Source: Brachyhypopomus gauderio (Eukaryota > Chordata > Actinopteri > Gymnotiformes > Hypopomidae). Taken from it: DNA of 64,000 nt. The notes under the pieces were generated by a model. It was not told where the DNA came from and did no database searches. It worked only from the letters and a program-made list of their open reading frames with translations. Where the stretch lies: contig NC_135225.1 of NCBI RefSeq assembly GCF_052324685.1, forward strand, positions 12,872,704 through 12,936,703, written 5' to 3'. Below, piece by piece: positions 1 to 24,037 of this stretch; the first letter of the stretch is position 1, and every line of letters begins with the position of its first letter. The translations under genes and the position numbers were made by a program.

Positions 1-398
1 GTAAGAGTGAAAACTGTTTACTTCTTAAAATATGTTTAGAGGAAATTAACAAAACAAAGGAAAGAGAACGACTTCAGCAATCAGTTAGCAAACTTAAGTC
101 TATAATAATCAAGTCTGGTACAAGCACAAATGTTAAGATGTCTTAAACCAATACACAATTTAAGTGAACGCCTGGATGTGCAAAACCTATTCTACACAAG
201 CAGTGCAGTGAGAGAACGTTGCGGCTACTCTCCGACGCTTTCGGTTACACACCTCACGTGACTATATGGGCCCTATGAAAATGTCCCTTTTACAATAATA
301 AAGCATCTATTAACAACTCTGTAACGGTTATACAGCATAATATAACAAAATATTTTCCTAAGACTTCACTGATCGCTATTCAGTTTACCAGCAAGCAT
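1..398. other. Downstream flank / 3' UTR of the HERC-like gene
   Basis: This stretch follows the stop codon of the minus-strand HERC-like gene (stop complement at 399-401) and probably holds its 3' UTR. It is AT-rich, with no coding exon, RNA gene or repeat that I recognise, and no clear AATAAA on the minus strand. The true transcript end may lie outside the window. Confidence 0.5.
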
Positions 399-12553
<12,155 letters not shown>

Positions 12554-13054
12554 CGTGAGAACCGGTAAAGATGTCACACTAAAAACGCGCTCAGAGCAAC
12601 CAGACTACTCCACTAGAGTGTATTGTCGAGCAGTGATGCATTGACATGACACGACGGATTTGAATCTCCTTTTCAACTAAGCGCATGTGGGCGCGACCAA
12701 TGCGTTCCTGCGTCATCCGATCAATATTATTAAATATGCTTAAACAAATGAGTCTTAAGAACAGTTTTGAATTCTGAAATAAAATGCAGTGTTCGTATGT
12801 GTGGAGTGTTGACATTAAAGGACAAGTGTTTTGACTCAAGCCCACAGTGACAGACAGAGGCCAGTAGCCTACTTCTCAGGAAAACTAGACCGCGGTGAAG
12901 CCGGGCTGCAGCGATAGCAGCTGCAGAAAAGAAAAGACATTCAGATGTATCTGTCATTCTAAGCCTTCCACATGTCAACTTGACCTACAATCCTAGTTAT
13001 ATCCTGCCACTCCTCTCCTCTATCCTCTCTCTCTCCTCTCTCCTTCCTTCCATC

Positions 13055-13320
13055 CCTGCCCTCATTTGTTTATCTCTCATCACTAGAATCATTCCTGCAC
13101 TTTTCAAAACTGCCGCAATCACTCCAATTCAATAACAAACCTGGTTCAGACACCAAAAATTTGAACAACCTTTGTCAAATCTCTGACATTCCATTTACTT
13201 AAAAAAAGTGAAAAATAGTTGCTTCTCAACTCCATTCCCATCTAATCCAAAATTATTTTTGTATGAACAATTTCAATCTGGTTTTCGTCCTTGCCACAGT
13301 ACAGAGTCAACAGAGGCTGC
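13055..13320 (+). mobile_element. LINE reverse-transcriptase fragment (L2/CR1-like)
   Basis: The plus frame reads LYEQFQSGFRPCHSTE, a hallmark of the reverse transcriptase of fish L2/CR1-type LINEs (LYE.FQSGFR..HSTETA). Upstream, broken pieces read like LPALFKTA. Frames are interrupted, so the copy is dead. It may belong with the 3' end at 13865-14597, with about 550 bp of different or lost sequence between. Confidence 0.75.
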
Positions 13321-13864
13321 TGCTGAAAAAAAGCACCCCTGCTGTAGGGTGTTTTTTCCCCCTGTCCAAGCTGGAACACGAATCCACGTGTTACCCAGAA
13401 GGGTCAGGCCATGGCTAGTAATTCTGGGAAAAGGTGGACTGAAATAAATATCATGCTACTTACACTCTCAACCTAAGAAGTGAGTAGAGGAAAAAAAAAG
13501 ACAAATTAATCTCTTTTTAATATTATGTTTACATATTAAGGAAGTAAAATCTGTGGTAAATATGGAACTTAATGTGGTTGTGCCCACCGCAGCCAGTCAG
13601 ACAAGATACTGAAGAGAGAGAAAGTGTACACGTGAGCCAAAGAAGCTATGAGACAAAGACTACTGAAACTGAGAAAACTTCATTGTCTAAAGAAAAAGTA
13701 CGATTCATGAGCATATGAGCATGTTATGAGTATTTGAGTTATTAGGCTTGGCCATATATATCACCATGAAACAGATAACATATCTAGACACCTTTAGGTG
13801 AGTAGGTGTATACTGCCCTATGTGTTTTGTTAGGTAGCTGTGAAGTATTGTAGGTTAGGATCAG

Positions 13865-14562
13865 GAAGTTAGTCCATGCATTTATCACATCAAGGCTAGA
13901 TTATTGTAACGCTGTTCTATCTGCTCTTCCAAAGAGCTCTATTTCGCACCTACAGCGAGTTCAGAACGCGGCTGCAAGGGTTCTGACCCGCAGGAGAAAA
14001 AGAGATCATATTACACCTGCACTCCACTCACTGCACTGGTTACCTGTCAGCTTTAGAATAGATTTAAAGGTTCTAGTCATGGTTTTTAAATGTCTTCATG
14101 GTCTTGCCCCTCTTTACCTGAGTGAAATTATGGTTAGATATGTTCCAGTCAGGTCTCTCAGGACTTCAAATAGTAATCTACTGGTGATTCCTAAAAGCCG
14201 ATTAAAGATTGGTGAGGGTGCTTTTAGCCACTATGGCCCAAAGCTCTGGAATTCTCTTCCTGAAGAGCTCAGAGGCATTTGATCCCTGCATAGTTTTAAG
14301 AGCAGTCTCAAAACATTCCTGTTTAGATCCGCTTTTAGTTAAGAAACTCTATCTTAATAGTTTTATCTTATTTACTTTACTTTTTATTATCTTATTTACT
14401 TTACTTTTTTACTTTTTATGTTATTTTAATGTTTTTATCTTTAATTTCTTTTAACATTTTCTTTTTGTCTTTTTGTCTTATCTCCTTTTAATGTTTCTTT
14501 GTATTTATACTGTAAAGCACTTTGAGTTACATGTATGTATGAAAGGTGCTATACAAATAAAG

Positions 14563-14597
<35 letters not shown>
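13865..14597 (+). mobile_element. 3' end of an L2-like LINE
   Basis: The translated pieces [54 protein letters not shown], and [10 protein letters not shown] are the conserved C-terminal end of fish L2-like ORF2. They are followed by the typical 3' UTR (TGTAAAGCACTTTGAGTTAC, GGTGCTATACAAATAAAG) and an (ATT)n tail at 14564-14597. The copy is truncated and has a few frame shifts. Confidence 0.85.
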
Positions 14598-14860
14598 CTG
14601 GTGGCCTGACCTAGATGCAGACATCAAGACTTTGGTGAAGTCATGTCTGATCGGCCAGTAGCAGATTGCAATGGGAGTGCCTAGATAGGGTATGGGAAAG
14701 GGTGGATGTGCGTTCTGCAGTAACCTGGATACGAAAAAGTCCCTCATTTATACAGATACCCATTCTAATTGGATAGATATCTGTCAACTCAACAGATCCA
14801 CATAAGCAGTTACTACTGATTGCTTTACTCAACATGTGACTCCAGAAATGGTTGTTTCTG
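14598..14860 (+). pseudogene. Ty3/gypsy-like integrase remnant
   Basis: Directly after the LINE tail, one frame reads WWPDLDADIKTLVKSC, matching the zinc-binding segment of gypsy integrases (WWP.(L/I)D..I...V..C..C), and then a stop. Another frame further on reads SNWIDICQLN and MVVSDTEG, which resemble the catalytic-core stretches around D..SKWPE and VSDNG. Stops and frame changes show it is a dead fragment. No LTRs were matched to it. Confidence 0.5.
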
Positions 14861-17359
14861 ACACTGAAGGTTTAATGCATTACAGCCTGCATCTTTAAAA
14901 GTCAAAGCCAAGAGGGCTGTGCAGACAGAGGATTAATAATTACAGGGCATGAGATTGAAACCCAGCAGAAGCAGGAGCTTTGTTCAGTTACCAAATTATT
15001 GTTCAATCAACAGAGAACTCCAGCTAAGTTCTTCAGTGTAACTGGTGAGAAGACACATTGGTGAAGCATGACCAAGCACCCTTTACAGAGGTGTCCTAAC
15101 CTATGAGAATGTGACTATTCCCCTAGGGAAGGGGATGTTTGGACCCTGGATGAAGATCTTTATCTTGTCCTGCAAGAGGAGGAGCTGTCAATTGAATTAC
15201 TCTCTTCAGTGATCATTCATTTACATGAGCTTCAACATGAGCACATGATTTCTGAGTGACCCAAAGGCCAAAGGTGACAAACCTAAAAAATGGATTCAAA
15301 GAAATCCTGAAAGCAAAGAGGAAAAGCACACCATACACCACACTAACAGAAACTAACTGGCAAAATTGGTAGACCAAACAAATGGATCAAAAACAGCACA
15401 ACAAGAGATTTGTTTCTTCCCATAATGGTCACAAAAAAATTTTGGCTTTGAAGATCAGGTGGTCAGCTAAATAGCGTTCTTTGTCAGGGATGCTCCTATT
15501 GTTCGTCATTTTGTCCACCAGAGGTCCTCATCTCCAGAATACTCACTGTAGCTATTGCTAATCACTCTCACCGGCTCCTTGTTATTTTCCATTAAACACA
15601 GTATATATCTCCCTCTTAGCAGGAGCAAAGCTGCTGTGTCTTTGTATATGTGTGCTAAACATGGTTGTCTGCTGTTACACAACCTGGTTCCTCCCTGCGC
15701 TCTGGAGTTTTGTGATTTGTGTCGAGCCCCGTTGCCTATTTGCCTGTGTCCTTAACCCTGCTGTGTTTTTGAGTTCAACTTTTGCCTTCGCTCCTTTCTG
15801 TTAATCTGCATATTGATCCTCTTGAAGTGCCTGAGTCTTACACCACAGTTCTTTCTGTCCAGATGAGAGAGAGAGAGGAGAGGAGAGGAGAGGAGAAGAG
15901 AAGAGAGGAGGGGAGGAGGTGGACAAACAGCAGAGTAACTGGGATGGATTATGGAACTTGCCTGACTCATCAGGAAGTGGCATTCTTATAGAGGATGACA
16001 CAGCCTGGTGAGTGCATGTGATTAGGGGCTGTTGTGCATTATGCCCTGGTCCTGCCCTCACCAGCACTTATGTGGAGAGCCACGCCCACTCTTGCTGAGT
16101 GGACTCCCTACACTATGTGTTTGTCTTGACTATCACTAATGCAAGTTCACAAGCTCATGTAAAAAGTATTTGTCCACAAACTTGTATGTCAAGTCTGGAC
16201 TCTTTTCAACAAGTATTTCAATGATTGTAATTAGGCATTTCAATTCCTGTAGATTTAAAACTTAACTACAGGAGCAATTCAAAACTTACACACTTGAGTC
16301 GGAGAGCTACCCATTATATCAACCCAGTTCAAAGGCGTGTTGAATGGTTGCTTATCTAACCATATTTGCTTAGTAAATATTCTGACAAGTTACAATGCAG
16401 CTGACCTCTTTGTAGTGGTTAATCACTTCTCATGCTACAGAAGATGCCTTTAGGCAGATTCACTGGGGATCACCAGAAACACTTATTTGCAAGGCATTTT
16501 ACCATTGTGTTGCTTCCAGCTGTTGATCTGATGCTAAATGAGCAGGTGTTGCTGAAGCAGGTTTTTTTGGTGTCTTGAAGTACAGCAGAACCAGACAGCT
16601 GATGTGGAAACCCCTTATGTACCCGTGTGCACACTTAAGCTTCAATCTTCTGTTTTACAACAGGTTTGCACATCTGAATTGTGAATGAAAACCAAAGTAA
16701 CAGTGCCACTGGATAACTTTAAACCCACTCGTGATATATTTTATTCAGTGTAATCATAGGCAGTTCACAGTGTGTTTATGACGTAATAACAGTATCAGCT
16801 TTGGTAGGCAGATACGTTCATCTTCCAAGGTGACTTCGCCCGAGAAGGAATCCTTCAGCATGAATGGCCACGCAGTCGCGTGAGCACCTCCACATATTCA
16901 GGACGAGCAGCGAGTGTTTGTCAGTGCTGCAACTCGCACAGCGGGACAAGAGAAGGAACCTACTCCCAAAAATCCCAAACCAGCACCACCATAGGAAGCC
17001 TGACTAGGAATGGCATCCAGCTCGTGATGTAGAACAAACACGAACCTCACTGATGGAACTTGACTGAGAAGTGCTTATATGTATTACAGGAGTGTTAATA
17101 TGTACTACGTTGAACAGGTATAGTTACTGGGTAAATACTGCCCCATTAAATTTGTTCACACTGATTTACGCTAAACCAGCCCTGCTAGCTAGTGCTTGTG
17201 CTCTATCTCTTAGATAAAGAAACATTTTACATTACGCTAATGAACAAACCTTCATATGACAACATGACACTCATGACATGTAAAATATAAATAAAACTTG
17301 CTGTGGTAACAAGCATTAGTAACATCTTATTTTGGGGGGTGGGGGCATGGGGGGGGTGG

Positions 17360-18347
17360 TTATGTGGTATGACTAAGGAAGCGAGGGGCGCTCTGGGCAC
17401 TTGTGGGTCCATGTGACATGGCGTCTGGCTCTCGCCATCCCCCGAAGGCCTGCTCCAGGTACAGGGCGGTGGCCAGAGGGAGACGGTCCTGCAGCCTCCC
17501 CGCCACGAGCTGAACGCCTAAAGGCAAGCCCTCCACGCTCAGCCCCAGCGGACACTGGGTCACTGGCAGCCCGAGAATGTTAAAAATCCCTACAGAGAGG
17601 GAGAAGGAGGGGGGGGGGGGGGGCACAGAGGCGTTTGAATGAATACAAAGGGAGAACATGATGCAAAGCTACAGAATTACGTTTTCACGTAATGGTGCTA
17701 CGCCTAGCAAAATACGAGACATGGAACTTCATTCCTATTCATAAAGCTTCTGTGCAGATGATTAGTTCACCCATATGAATGAGGCCTTCCATTTTTAGAC
17801 ACTCTTGCTCTGTTACACCTTAATGTGCAGTTCTTAATGCTAAAGTTCATTTAATTCTGAGATCCTTCTGAAGCCAGTCACCCTCCTCTTTCTTTACTAA
17901 TACTACCGCAGTTGCAGTCTGCCATCATGCTCACTCAGAACACCAAAATGTTCCTTTTAAATGCATTTCAATTAGCCGAATGGCTACATTAGCATGTGAC
18001 CAACCATCGTCAGAGAAACGATCATCCAAACATTAGCTACTTACTGGGACACATTTACCATTAGACAGGTATGGGTGCACAAGGGGGGGTGTGTGTGTGT
18101 GTGTGTGGGGGGGGGGTTTGCTCACCTGTGTAGGAGAAGTTGAAGGGAGTGAATAGGGGGTGGTGGTGTTTAGGGGCCAGCTGGGGGTGAGAGGGGTAGA
18201 GCAGAACTCCGTCAGAGCCCAGCAGGGCCTCCAGCTCTCTCTGCAGGCTCTCCTTCTGCTGCAGAATGAACTGGGAGGGCTGTGAGCTCTGAAACATCTC
18301 CACCAGGGCCAGGCCTGAATCACAGACATAGAGAGGGGTGGGGTGAT

Positions 18348-18404
<57 letters not shown>

Positions 18405-20472
18405 CACATACCTATAGCTGCAATGGTGTGAGGGGACAGCCCGAGCATCCACTTGCACAGCTCCCAGACAGGCCACACCTTCTTCCCGCCGCCAGCCATG
18501 AGCTCAGCAAAGCTAGTAGGGATCTGACAAAAAGACTTGTTTTTGTGACTTTGTTGAGTCGCCGTGTGCACGCTTAGTGGACTCCATTTTGTCTACTGAC
18601 CCCCCAAAGAGTGTCTGACAGGATGGTAAAGACCCTTTAGGAAGGAGCGTCCAGACTGGCCCAGGAAACTATAGTTTTGTGTCTCATAATCTTTCAAAGA
18701 ATTTGTTAAAACTCCAAAAAGGTACATTTAGTGCATTTTGCAGATGCTCTTGTCCAGAGCAACTTACAATGTGCAGGCAACTTCAGCCATTTTTGTCATA
18801 TTTGTTCTTACTGGGGAACAGACTGAAGTCTGGAGCCTACAATATCAGTATCATCGCCCCGACACGGAATGAAAACCTGGCGTTCAACACAAGACATTTA
18901 CATTAACAATATCAACACCCAGAAATTTCATTCGTTACCTTATACTTAGTCTGATTGTGTGTGACTTGTGTATTCGTCTGTATAGTTTGGTTTTGTGTAA
19001 TTTGTGTGTTAACGGGCTGCCCAATGGGGGATGGGTTCCCTTTTGAGTCTTGGTCCTCCCAAGATTTCTTCCCAATCCCCACCATCATAGGGAGTTTTTC
19101 CTTGCCACTGTCGCCTCTGGCTTGCTCATTAGGGATTTGGACCCATAGTATTAACCTTGTAAATCCTGTAAAGCTGCTTTGAGACAACATGTGTTGTGAA
19201 AAGCACTATACAAATAAATTTGATTTGATTTGAAGTGGAGGTGTGAGGTGTGCAAACGTTTAATTGTTTACTACGTTTAATAATAACCAGCTCCACCTTG
19301 CTCAAAAGGGACATGAGAATGGAGGTCTGGTGTAAGGGACTCAGCAGGACCTGCCCAGGTCTCAAAAACAAATCACCTTTACCTGCAAACCCCAATCAGC
19401 TGTCATTACAGTAACGTAATGGTGCATTACCTTCCCATCCTTGCCAGGTGATGACATCATAGCCCCCCAGATCTGAAAGGAGTATTTGAGCTGAGGAATG
19501 CGCATCTCTTGAACTTTAACCCTGAGGTCGGCCTCCAGCCGTTCAACCACCTGGGACAAAATCCCACATTACATGAAGGCACTTGTGTCAAGTTTTGAAA
19601 AGGGCCTGAAGCATACATGCGCACAAACTCACTTTCTTCTGTGCCTGAATGAGCTGTGGGTCTACCGGAGACAGGAGAGGTGATCCTCCATCATGAGGAA
19701 CAGAGAAGAACCTGACCTTACTTAGGTCGACATCAGCAGACAGGCTTAATCTGCAAACAGGAGAGGGAAGCCAGGTAACAGCGACGCTGATCAGAGAAGC
19801 TGCTTCACCATCCCGTGCCATTATGCCACTTAGGCACTGAGGAGAAGCTACTGAACTCTTTGATGACTATACTGATAGGATTGTGTAATGGATCACATAG
19901 TCAGCAAGCAGCTACGACATGGCATCAGATGTCATGTGTGATGCATGACTGAGAAGGCGTACTGAAAAGATGATTTTAGCACGTTACCAACATGACGTTA
20001 CAGTAAGACAAGGCAGTGCGGCAGTACGGCTGTGGTGACTGCAGAGTTACTTTTCTGCGTCGGGTCCGGCCATGATCTTCAGCATGGGCACGAGATCCTG
20101 GGCGTAGCGGCACATGGGGCCAGTGCAGAGGAAGCGGGGCTGCTGTCCAGATGGAGGAGGATACTGACCGTCATTACAGACTATACCTACACACATACAC
20201 ACACACACACACAAGGATAGAACACAGTGCTCCTCATCACTCTATACAAGCTCTCTCTCACACACTATAGTATAGGTATAAAATATTTCACATTTTTCTA
20301 TGTTGCATTGTTCTTACATACAGACACACACAGACACATACACACCACTCACCCGATGTTGGCTTATGCCCAAATATTCCATTAAAAAAGCATGGCATAC
20401 GAATGCTTCCCCCGATGTCCGACCCCACTCCGATCACAGAAGCTCCACTGCCTATTATACTTCCCTCACCGC

Positions 20473-20516
<44 letters not shown>

Positions 20517-21371
20517 TAAGGGATGTAAGAAAGATGAGTATCAGTATTTCATTCATGAGCCTAACCCTAAAAACGACATGGCAATGTATTAAGTGATGAC
20601 CGAACATAGTAGAATAACACACAGTCTCAAACCAATATCTCATCATGGCAAAGATGAAGGTGGTCTCAGAAAACGTCCGGCACTCTGAGGCTAACCTGAG
20701 CTGCCCCCTGCGATCCTGGCCAGCTGGTAGGGGTTCCTTGTGGTGCCATACAGGTGGTTGTGAGACTCCAGCCACATGCACAGCTCGCTGCAGTTGGTCA
20801 CGCCCAGTGGAATTGCCCCAGCCCTCTTCAGCAGAGCCACGGGAGGGGCGTCGACCCCAGACACCACCGACCTCCTGCTCAGCAGCCCTGTGGAGTTGGG
20901 CATGCCTGACGGGACGGGGAAGGGAAGGAGAGGCAGGGGGACACAAGGAGAGAGAGAGAGAGAGAATAAGAGGGAGGGAGAGAAAAAGAGAGAGAGAGCC
21001 ATCATGCTGATAGCAGACTTTTGTCAGTAAAAATGTCAACAAGAGCGAGTAACTGAAAATATGTTTGCTCCAGGCTTCTCCTGCAGGGTGCCATGAGTGT
21101 TACAAGTTAAACGAAAGCGATGGAGGCCCATCAGCCTGTTGAGGGGCAGCTGTATGCTGGGGCAGCTGTATGCTGGGGCAGCTGTATGCTGGGGCAGCTG
21201 TATGCTGGGGCAGCGGACTTGTGGCCATGGTTACCCTGCAATGCGAAGGACTCCTTCACAGTGATGGGGACCCCCAGTAGGGGGAGCCTGTCCTCCAGCA
21301 CGTCTTCCCCTCCTGTCTCCTCATCTATCAGCTTATCCACCTGGGCAGCCTCCTGAAGAGCTGCAGCAAAC

Positions 21372-21456
<85 letters not shown>

Positions 21457-22517
21457 TGAGAAAGAAAGAGAGAGAGAGAGAGAGAGAGAGGCAGAGAGAG
21501 TGGATGAGAGAGAAAGAGAGAGAGAAAGTGGATGAGAGACTTAGAGCCCAAACATCCTACACGCAGCCTCAACCTCATATAAGAGAATACCTGCACCTCA
21601 CTCACCTGTCCTTAACCAAAGCATTGATCAGGGGATTGACTTCTTGGATGCGATCAATGTAAGCCTGAACCACCTCGACGCTTGTTACCTGGGGTACAAG
21701 AGGAACCAGATCACCCATGTGACAGACTCTCATCTTCACTTGATTAAAGTTCTGGACAGGTGCATAAGAATTGCACACATTGTCTTTGACCAAAGAATAA
21801 TACTACATGCAATACAATACAATACAATACTTGCATGCATGCATTTAAATTATACAGGATTTAAAGCCATATCTTACTACTATTGCTTTTTTAAAGTCAA
21901 GATGGATTTTGGACCTTTGCAGCTGAATGAATGCATGTCACATATTAAGTACATATAAACTATTTTAATGGCTACATATGTCGTAAATAGCAAATAGGAA
22001 TTTTCCCAGCTGTCTTTAAGTGTACAAGTTTAGAAGGTCATTCGGATAAGGAAGTAAGTGTTTCTGACTACACGCACATTTTACAGGTTCTCTAATCTTT
22101 ATTGAAAGGACGTTGAAAACAACCCTTCTTGGAAGAGCAGGAGCTTGATGAAGTAATAACTACAATTCCCAGCATTCCGTAAAACATTTCATCTTTTTAC
22201 ATGGCTTCCTAAACCTGAGAATTGCGGAGCACGTTAGACAGTATCGAAAATTGAGTTTGCGGAATTGCCTACGTTATACTTTCTCTGTAGTTCACTAGCC
22301 AGTTTAAGCTGCATTTCCTGAAGCCTACTTCTTTCCGACGAATCTTCCGGGCAAGCTGAATGGCAGGAACGGTGAGAAGAGGGTTGGTGACAGGTGGAAG
22401 CTTCCGGTCTTCGTCACTTCGTTGTTGAGGTGCAAGTAATTTAAAAGCAGCAAAAAACAGACTAACGACAATTCGCAGCATACGACCCAATAATTTTTCC
22501 ATCCATCTTCGGGCCAT
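17360..22517 (-). CDS. faah2: Fatty-acid amide hydrolase 2, 11 exons
   Basis: Membrane amidase-signature enzyme that hydrolyses fatty-acid amides. Exons in transcript order: 22329-22517, 21606-21688, 21235-21371, 20696-20905, 20353-20472, 20051-20186, 19633-19750, 19431-19550, 18412-18523, 18126-18314, 17360-17589. Phases agree and give ~547 aa (human FAAH2 532). The Lys-Ser-Ser triad is present: Lys~130 (ITVKES), Ser~205 (GGSSGG) and Ser~229 (GSDIGGSIRMP), one off the human K131/S206/S230. An N-terminal hydrophobic segment (MLRIVVSLFFAAFKLLA) fits the membrane anchor of FAAH2 and argues against soluble amidases. The exon count matches human FAAH2. The start could be ATG 22586 (+23 aa), 22517 or 22502; all are in frame with nothing to decide. 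The gene lies head to head with tesk1, 3.9 kb away. Confidence 0.93.
18354..18400. repeat. (CA)n microsatellite
   Basis: About 47 bp of CA repeat in the faah2 intron just downstream of the exon at 18412-18523. A (GT)n run followed by nine G lies at 18090-18117 on the other side of the next exon. Confidence 0.9.
18690..18785 (+). repeat. Common fish repeat around CAGATGCTCTTGTCCAGAGC
   Basis: The core TTTTGCAGATGCTCTTGTCCAGAGCAACTTACA is a close match to the sequence at 10710-10760 (TTTAGCAGATGCTGTTATCAAGAGCAACTTACA). This word is very frequent in fish genomes, usually as part of short interspersed repeats. Only the ~40-bp core can be matched here. Confidence 0.55.
18930..19232 (+). mobile_element. 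LINE/SINE 3' tail with (GATTT)n end
   Basis: The stretch has GATGGGTTCCCTTTTGAGTC, GGGAGTTTTTCCTTGCCACT, GTAAAGCTGCTTTGAGACAA and CACTATACAAATAAATTTGA, then a short GATTT tail. This is the widespread fish retroposon 3' end that finishes in a short tandem repeat. It lies in the faah2 intron between the exons at 19431-19550 and 18412-18523. Confidence 0.75.
20476..20514. repeat. (GA)n microsatellite at a splice acceptor
   Basis: The GA run, CT-rich on the coding strand, directly abuts the acceptor of the faah2 exon at 20353-20472 and serves as its polypyrimidine tract. Confidence 0.9.
21143..21213. repeat. 16-bp minisatellite, 4.4 copies
   Basis: Four perfect copies of GGGGCAGCTGTATGCT at 21143-21206 and a partial fifth. 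They lie in the faah2 intron within 25 bp of the donor of the exon at 21235-21371. Perfect identity suggests recent expansion and likely length polymorphism. Confidence 0.95.
21373..21536. repeat. (GA)n tract with duplicated GTGGATGAGA spacers
   Basis: About 80 bp of pure GA followed by blocks of GA split by AGTGGATGAGA-type spacers. It adjoins the acceptor of the faah2 exon at 21235-21371, so on the gene strand the polypyrimidine tract is a long CT run. Confidence 0.95.
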
Positions 22518-22586
22518 TGCGAACAGATTACAGCGACGCCAGAACCGGTTTGTCTTTGGACAAAAAATACACTTCACTGCCCCCAT

Positions 22587-24037
22587 CGTGTAGCGCGGTG
22601 TAACTGTATGCCGTGACCAACATCCATCTTAACGCAACCGTATCTGTCCTTTCGCGACGAGTGGGACATGCTTGAGGCCTTTTGTCAACTGCTACATCTC
22701 ATACTGCCCACGTTCAAGCTCCTAAAGCGTATTAATTAGGCTACTCATAATTTTGAATTTTGACGCAATCAGTTTTTGGATAATTATTGCTCACATTTCA
22801 GTCCACTCAGGTACTAGTAATCGTATATCCCAATACCGAGAAGTATAATTAGGAAACAAATGGGTAAAAAAGATAAAAAGGAAAACGATAGTCTCCATTT
22901 TGGCTGCCACAAGAGGGCGACACAGATCAGTCTATGTGAAGAATCGTTTTTAATGTCGTTAATGATTTTTAAGTTAGCTTTACGTCTAGAATGAAGATTG
23001 GCAAACAACGGCAAACTCTTTTGCTTGCATATTATGTGTTTATACGTACATACGCCTACACTCACTTGCTATTTTGACTACATTCTTAAAAGGCCAGACG
23101 AGGATCATACAGTTCAAACTTAATATGGAGAAAACTGACTTAAATGATAAATGTGCGTCTAACGATTAAAATACATTGTAAAAATTGTTTATGAGAGGCT
23201 TATCCCGAACGACAAAGTAGCCTATTCAACAATCAACAACAACTATTACTAACAACTACATTATTTAGAAAATACAGTCTTTGATGTATTTGACAGAAGC
23301 AGGTCGATATTGGTTCTGAGATTTCATGGGGGTCTTTTAGTTTAGTTCAATTTAAGTAGGTTTGATTAAAGCATAAGTTTGAGGTAAGAGATGTCTTACC
23401 ATGGAGACCAGTTATTCCTTTAAAGTATATATCTGGAATATTTGTATTTTGCTATATTCAGGTAGGCTGTGTTACAAACCTTTTACGACTGGACATGAAT
23501 CGAATGTATTTCAAAAGCAGTGTATATTATATAAAGAGGACAGCTGGGATTAAGCAACTGAAAGACAATTGGACCCTTATAAGTAATCAGACACACATGT
23601 ACAAATACAATACAACAGAGTGTAAGTCGTATTTGAAACCATGTTCATTATTTAAACAAGTTCCAATCTATATTAAATATGTAAATGACTCATACGAGTT
23701 CTCCTAATTATTCAGAAACTTTAGTAGCGATAAAGTTAACGCGAGAAGGGGAGACTTTGCCATATTGTGTATATGACGAATTTGTTTTCACGTGGCCCAC
23801 CCAGGGATGATGTCACCCCAAATCAACCTCATGTGTTGCATCGTATAATGAAATTCAGTGATGATGTCTGAATTTCTTCGAAAAGCCCACTGGTATCTCT
23901 CTGAGAGCAAACACCCCCCCCCCACCCAAAAATAAATAAACAAAGAACTCACTTTCAGTAGAAAGATTTATTGGAAAGTACCTCTCCTCCTCTTCCCCGA
24001 AACAAGTATTTTATTTTGAAAGTGAAACTGTTCGCGC
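22587..24037. other. faah2 upstream flank
   Basis: No coding exon recognised. The first ~100 bp next to the possible first ATG contain several CpGs and probably the faah2 promoter. The rest is AT-rich and featureless apart from a C-run near 23911. Confidence 0.4.

Larger units (their letters stand above)
12554..17359. other. Intergenic region, HERC-like to faah2
   Basis: No host gene is seen. The region holds the HERC upstream flank (12554-13000), L2-like LINE pieces (13055-13320 and 13865-14597), a gypsy integrase remnant (14598-14860) and a GA-rich tract (15865-15925). The remaining ~2 kb has no feature I recognise. Confidence 0.6.

Noticed and set aside
15480-16100. Possible LTR beginning TGTCAGGGATGC linked to the gypsy remnant
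   Set aside because: No second copy, no end and no duplication were found, so it is left as unassigned sequence.
21143-21213. CRISPR-like array
   Set aside because: Units are directly adjacent with no spacers; it is a eukaryotic minisatellite. No CRISPR array exists in the window.
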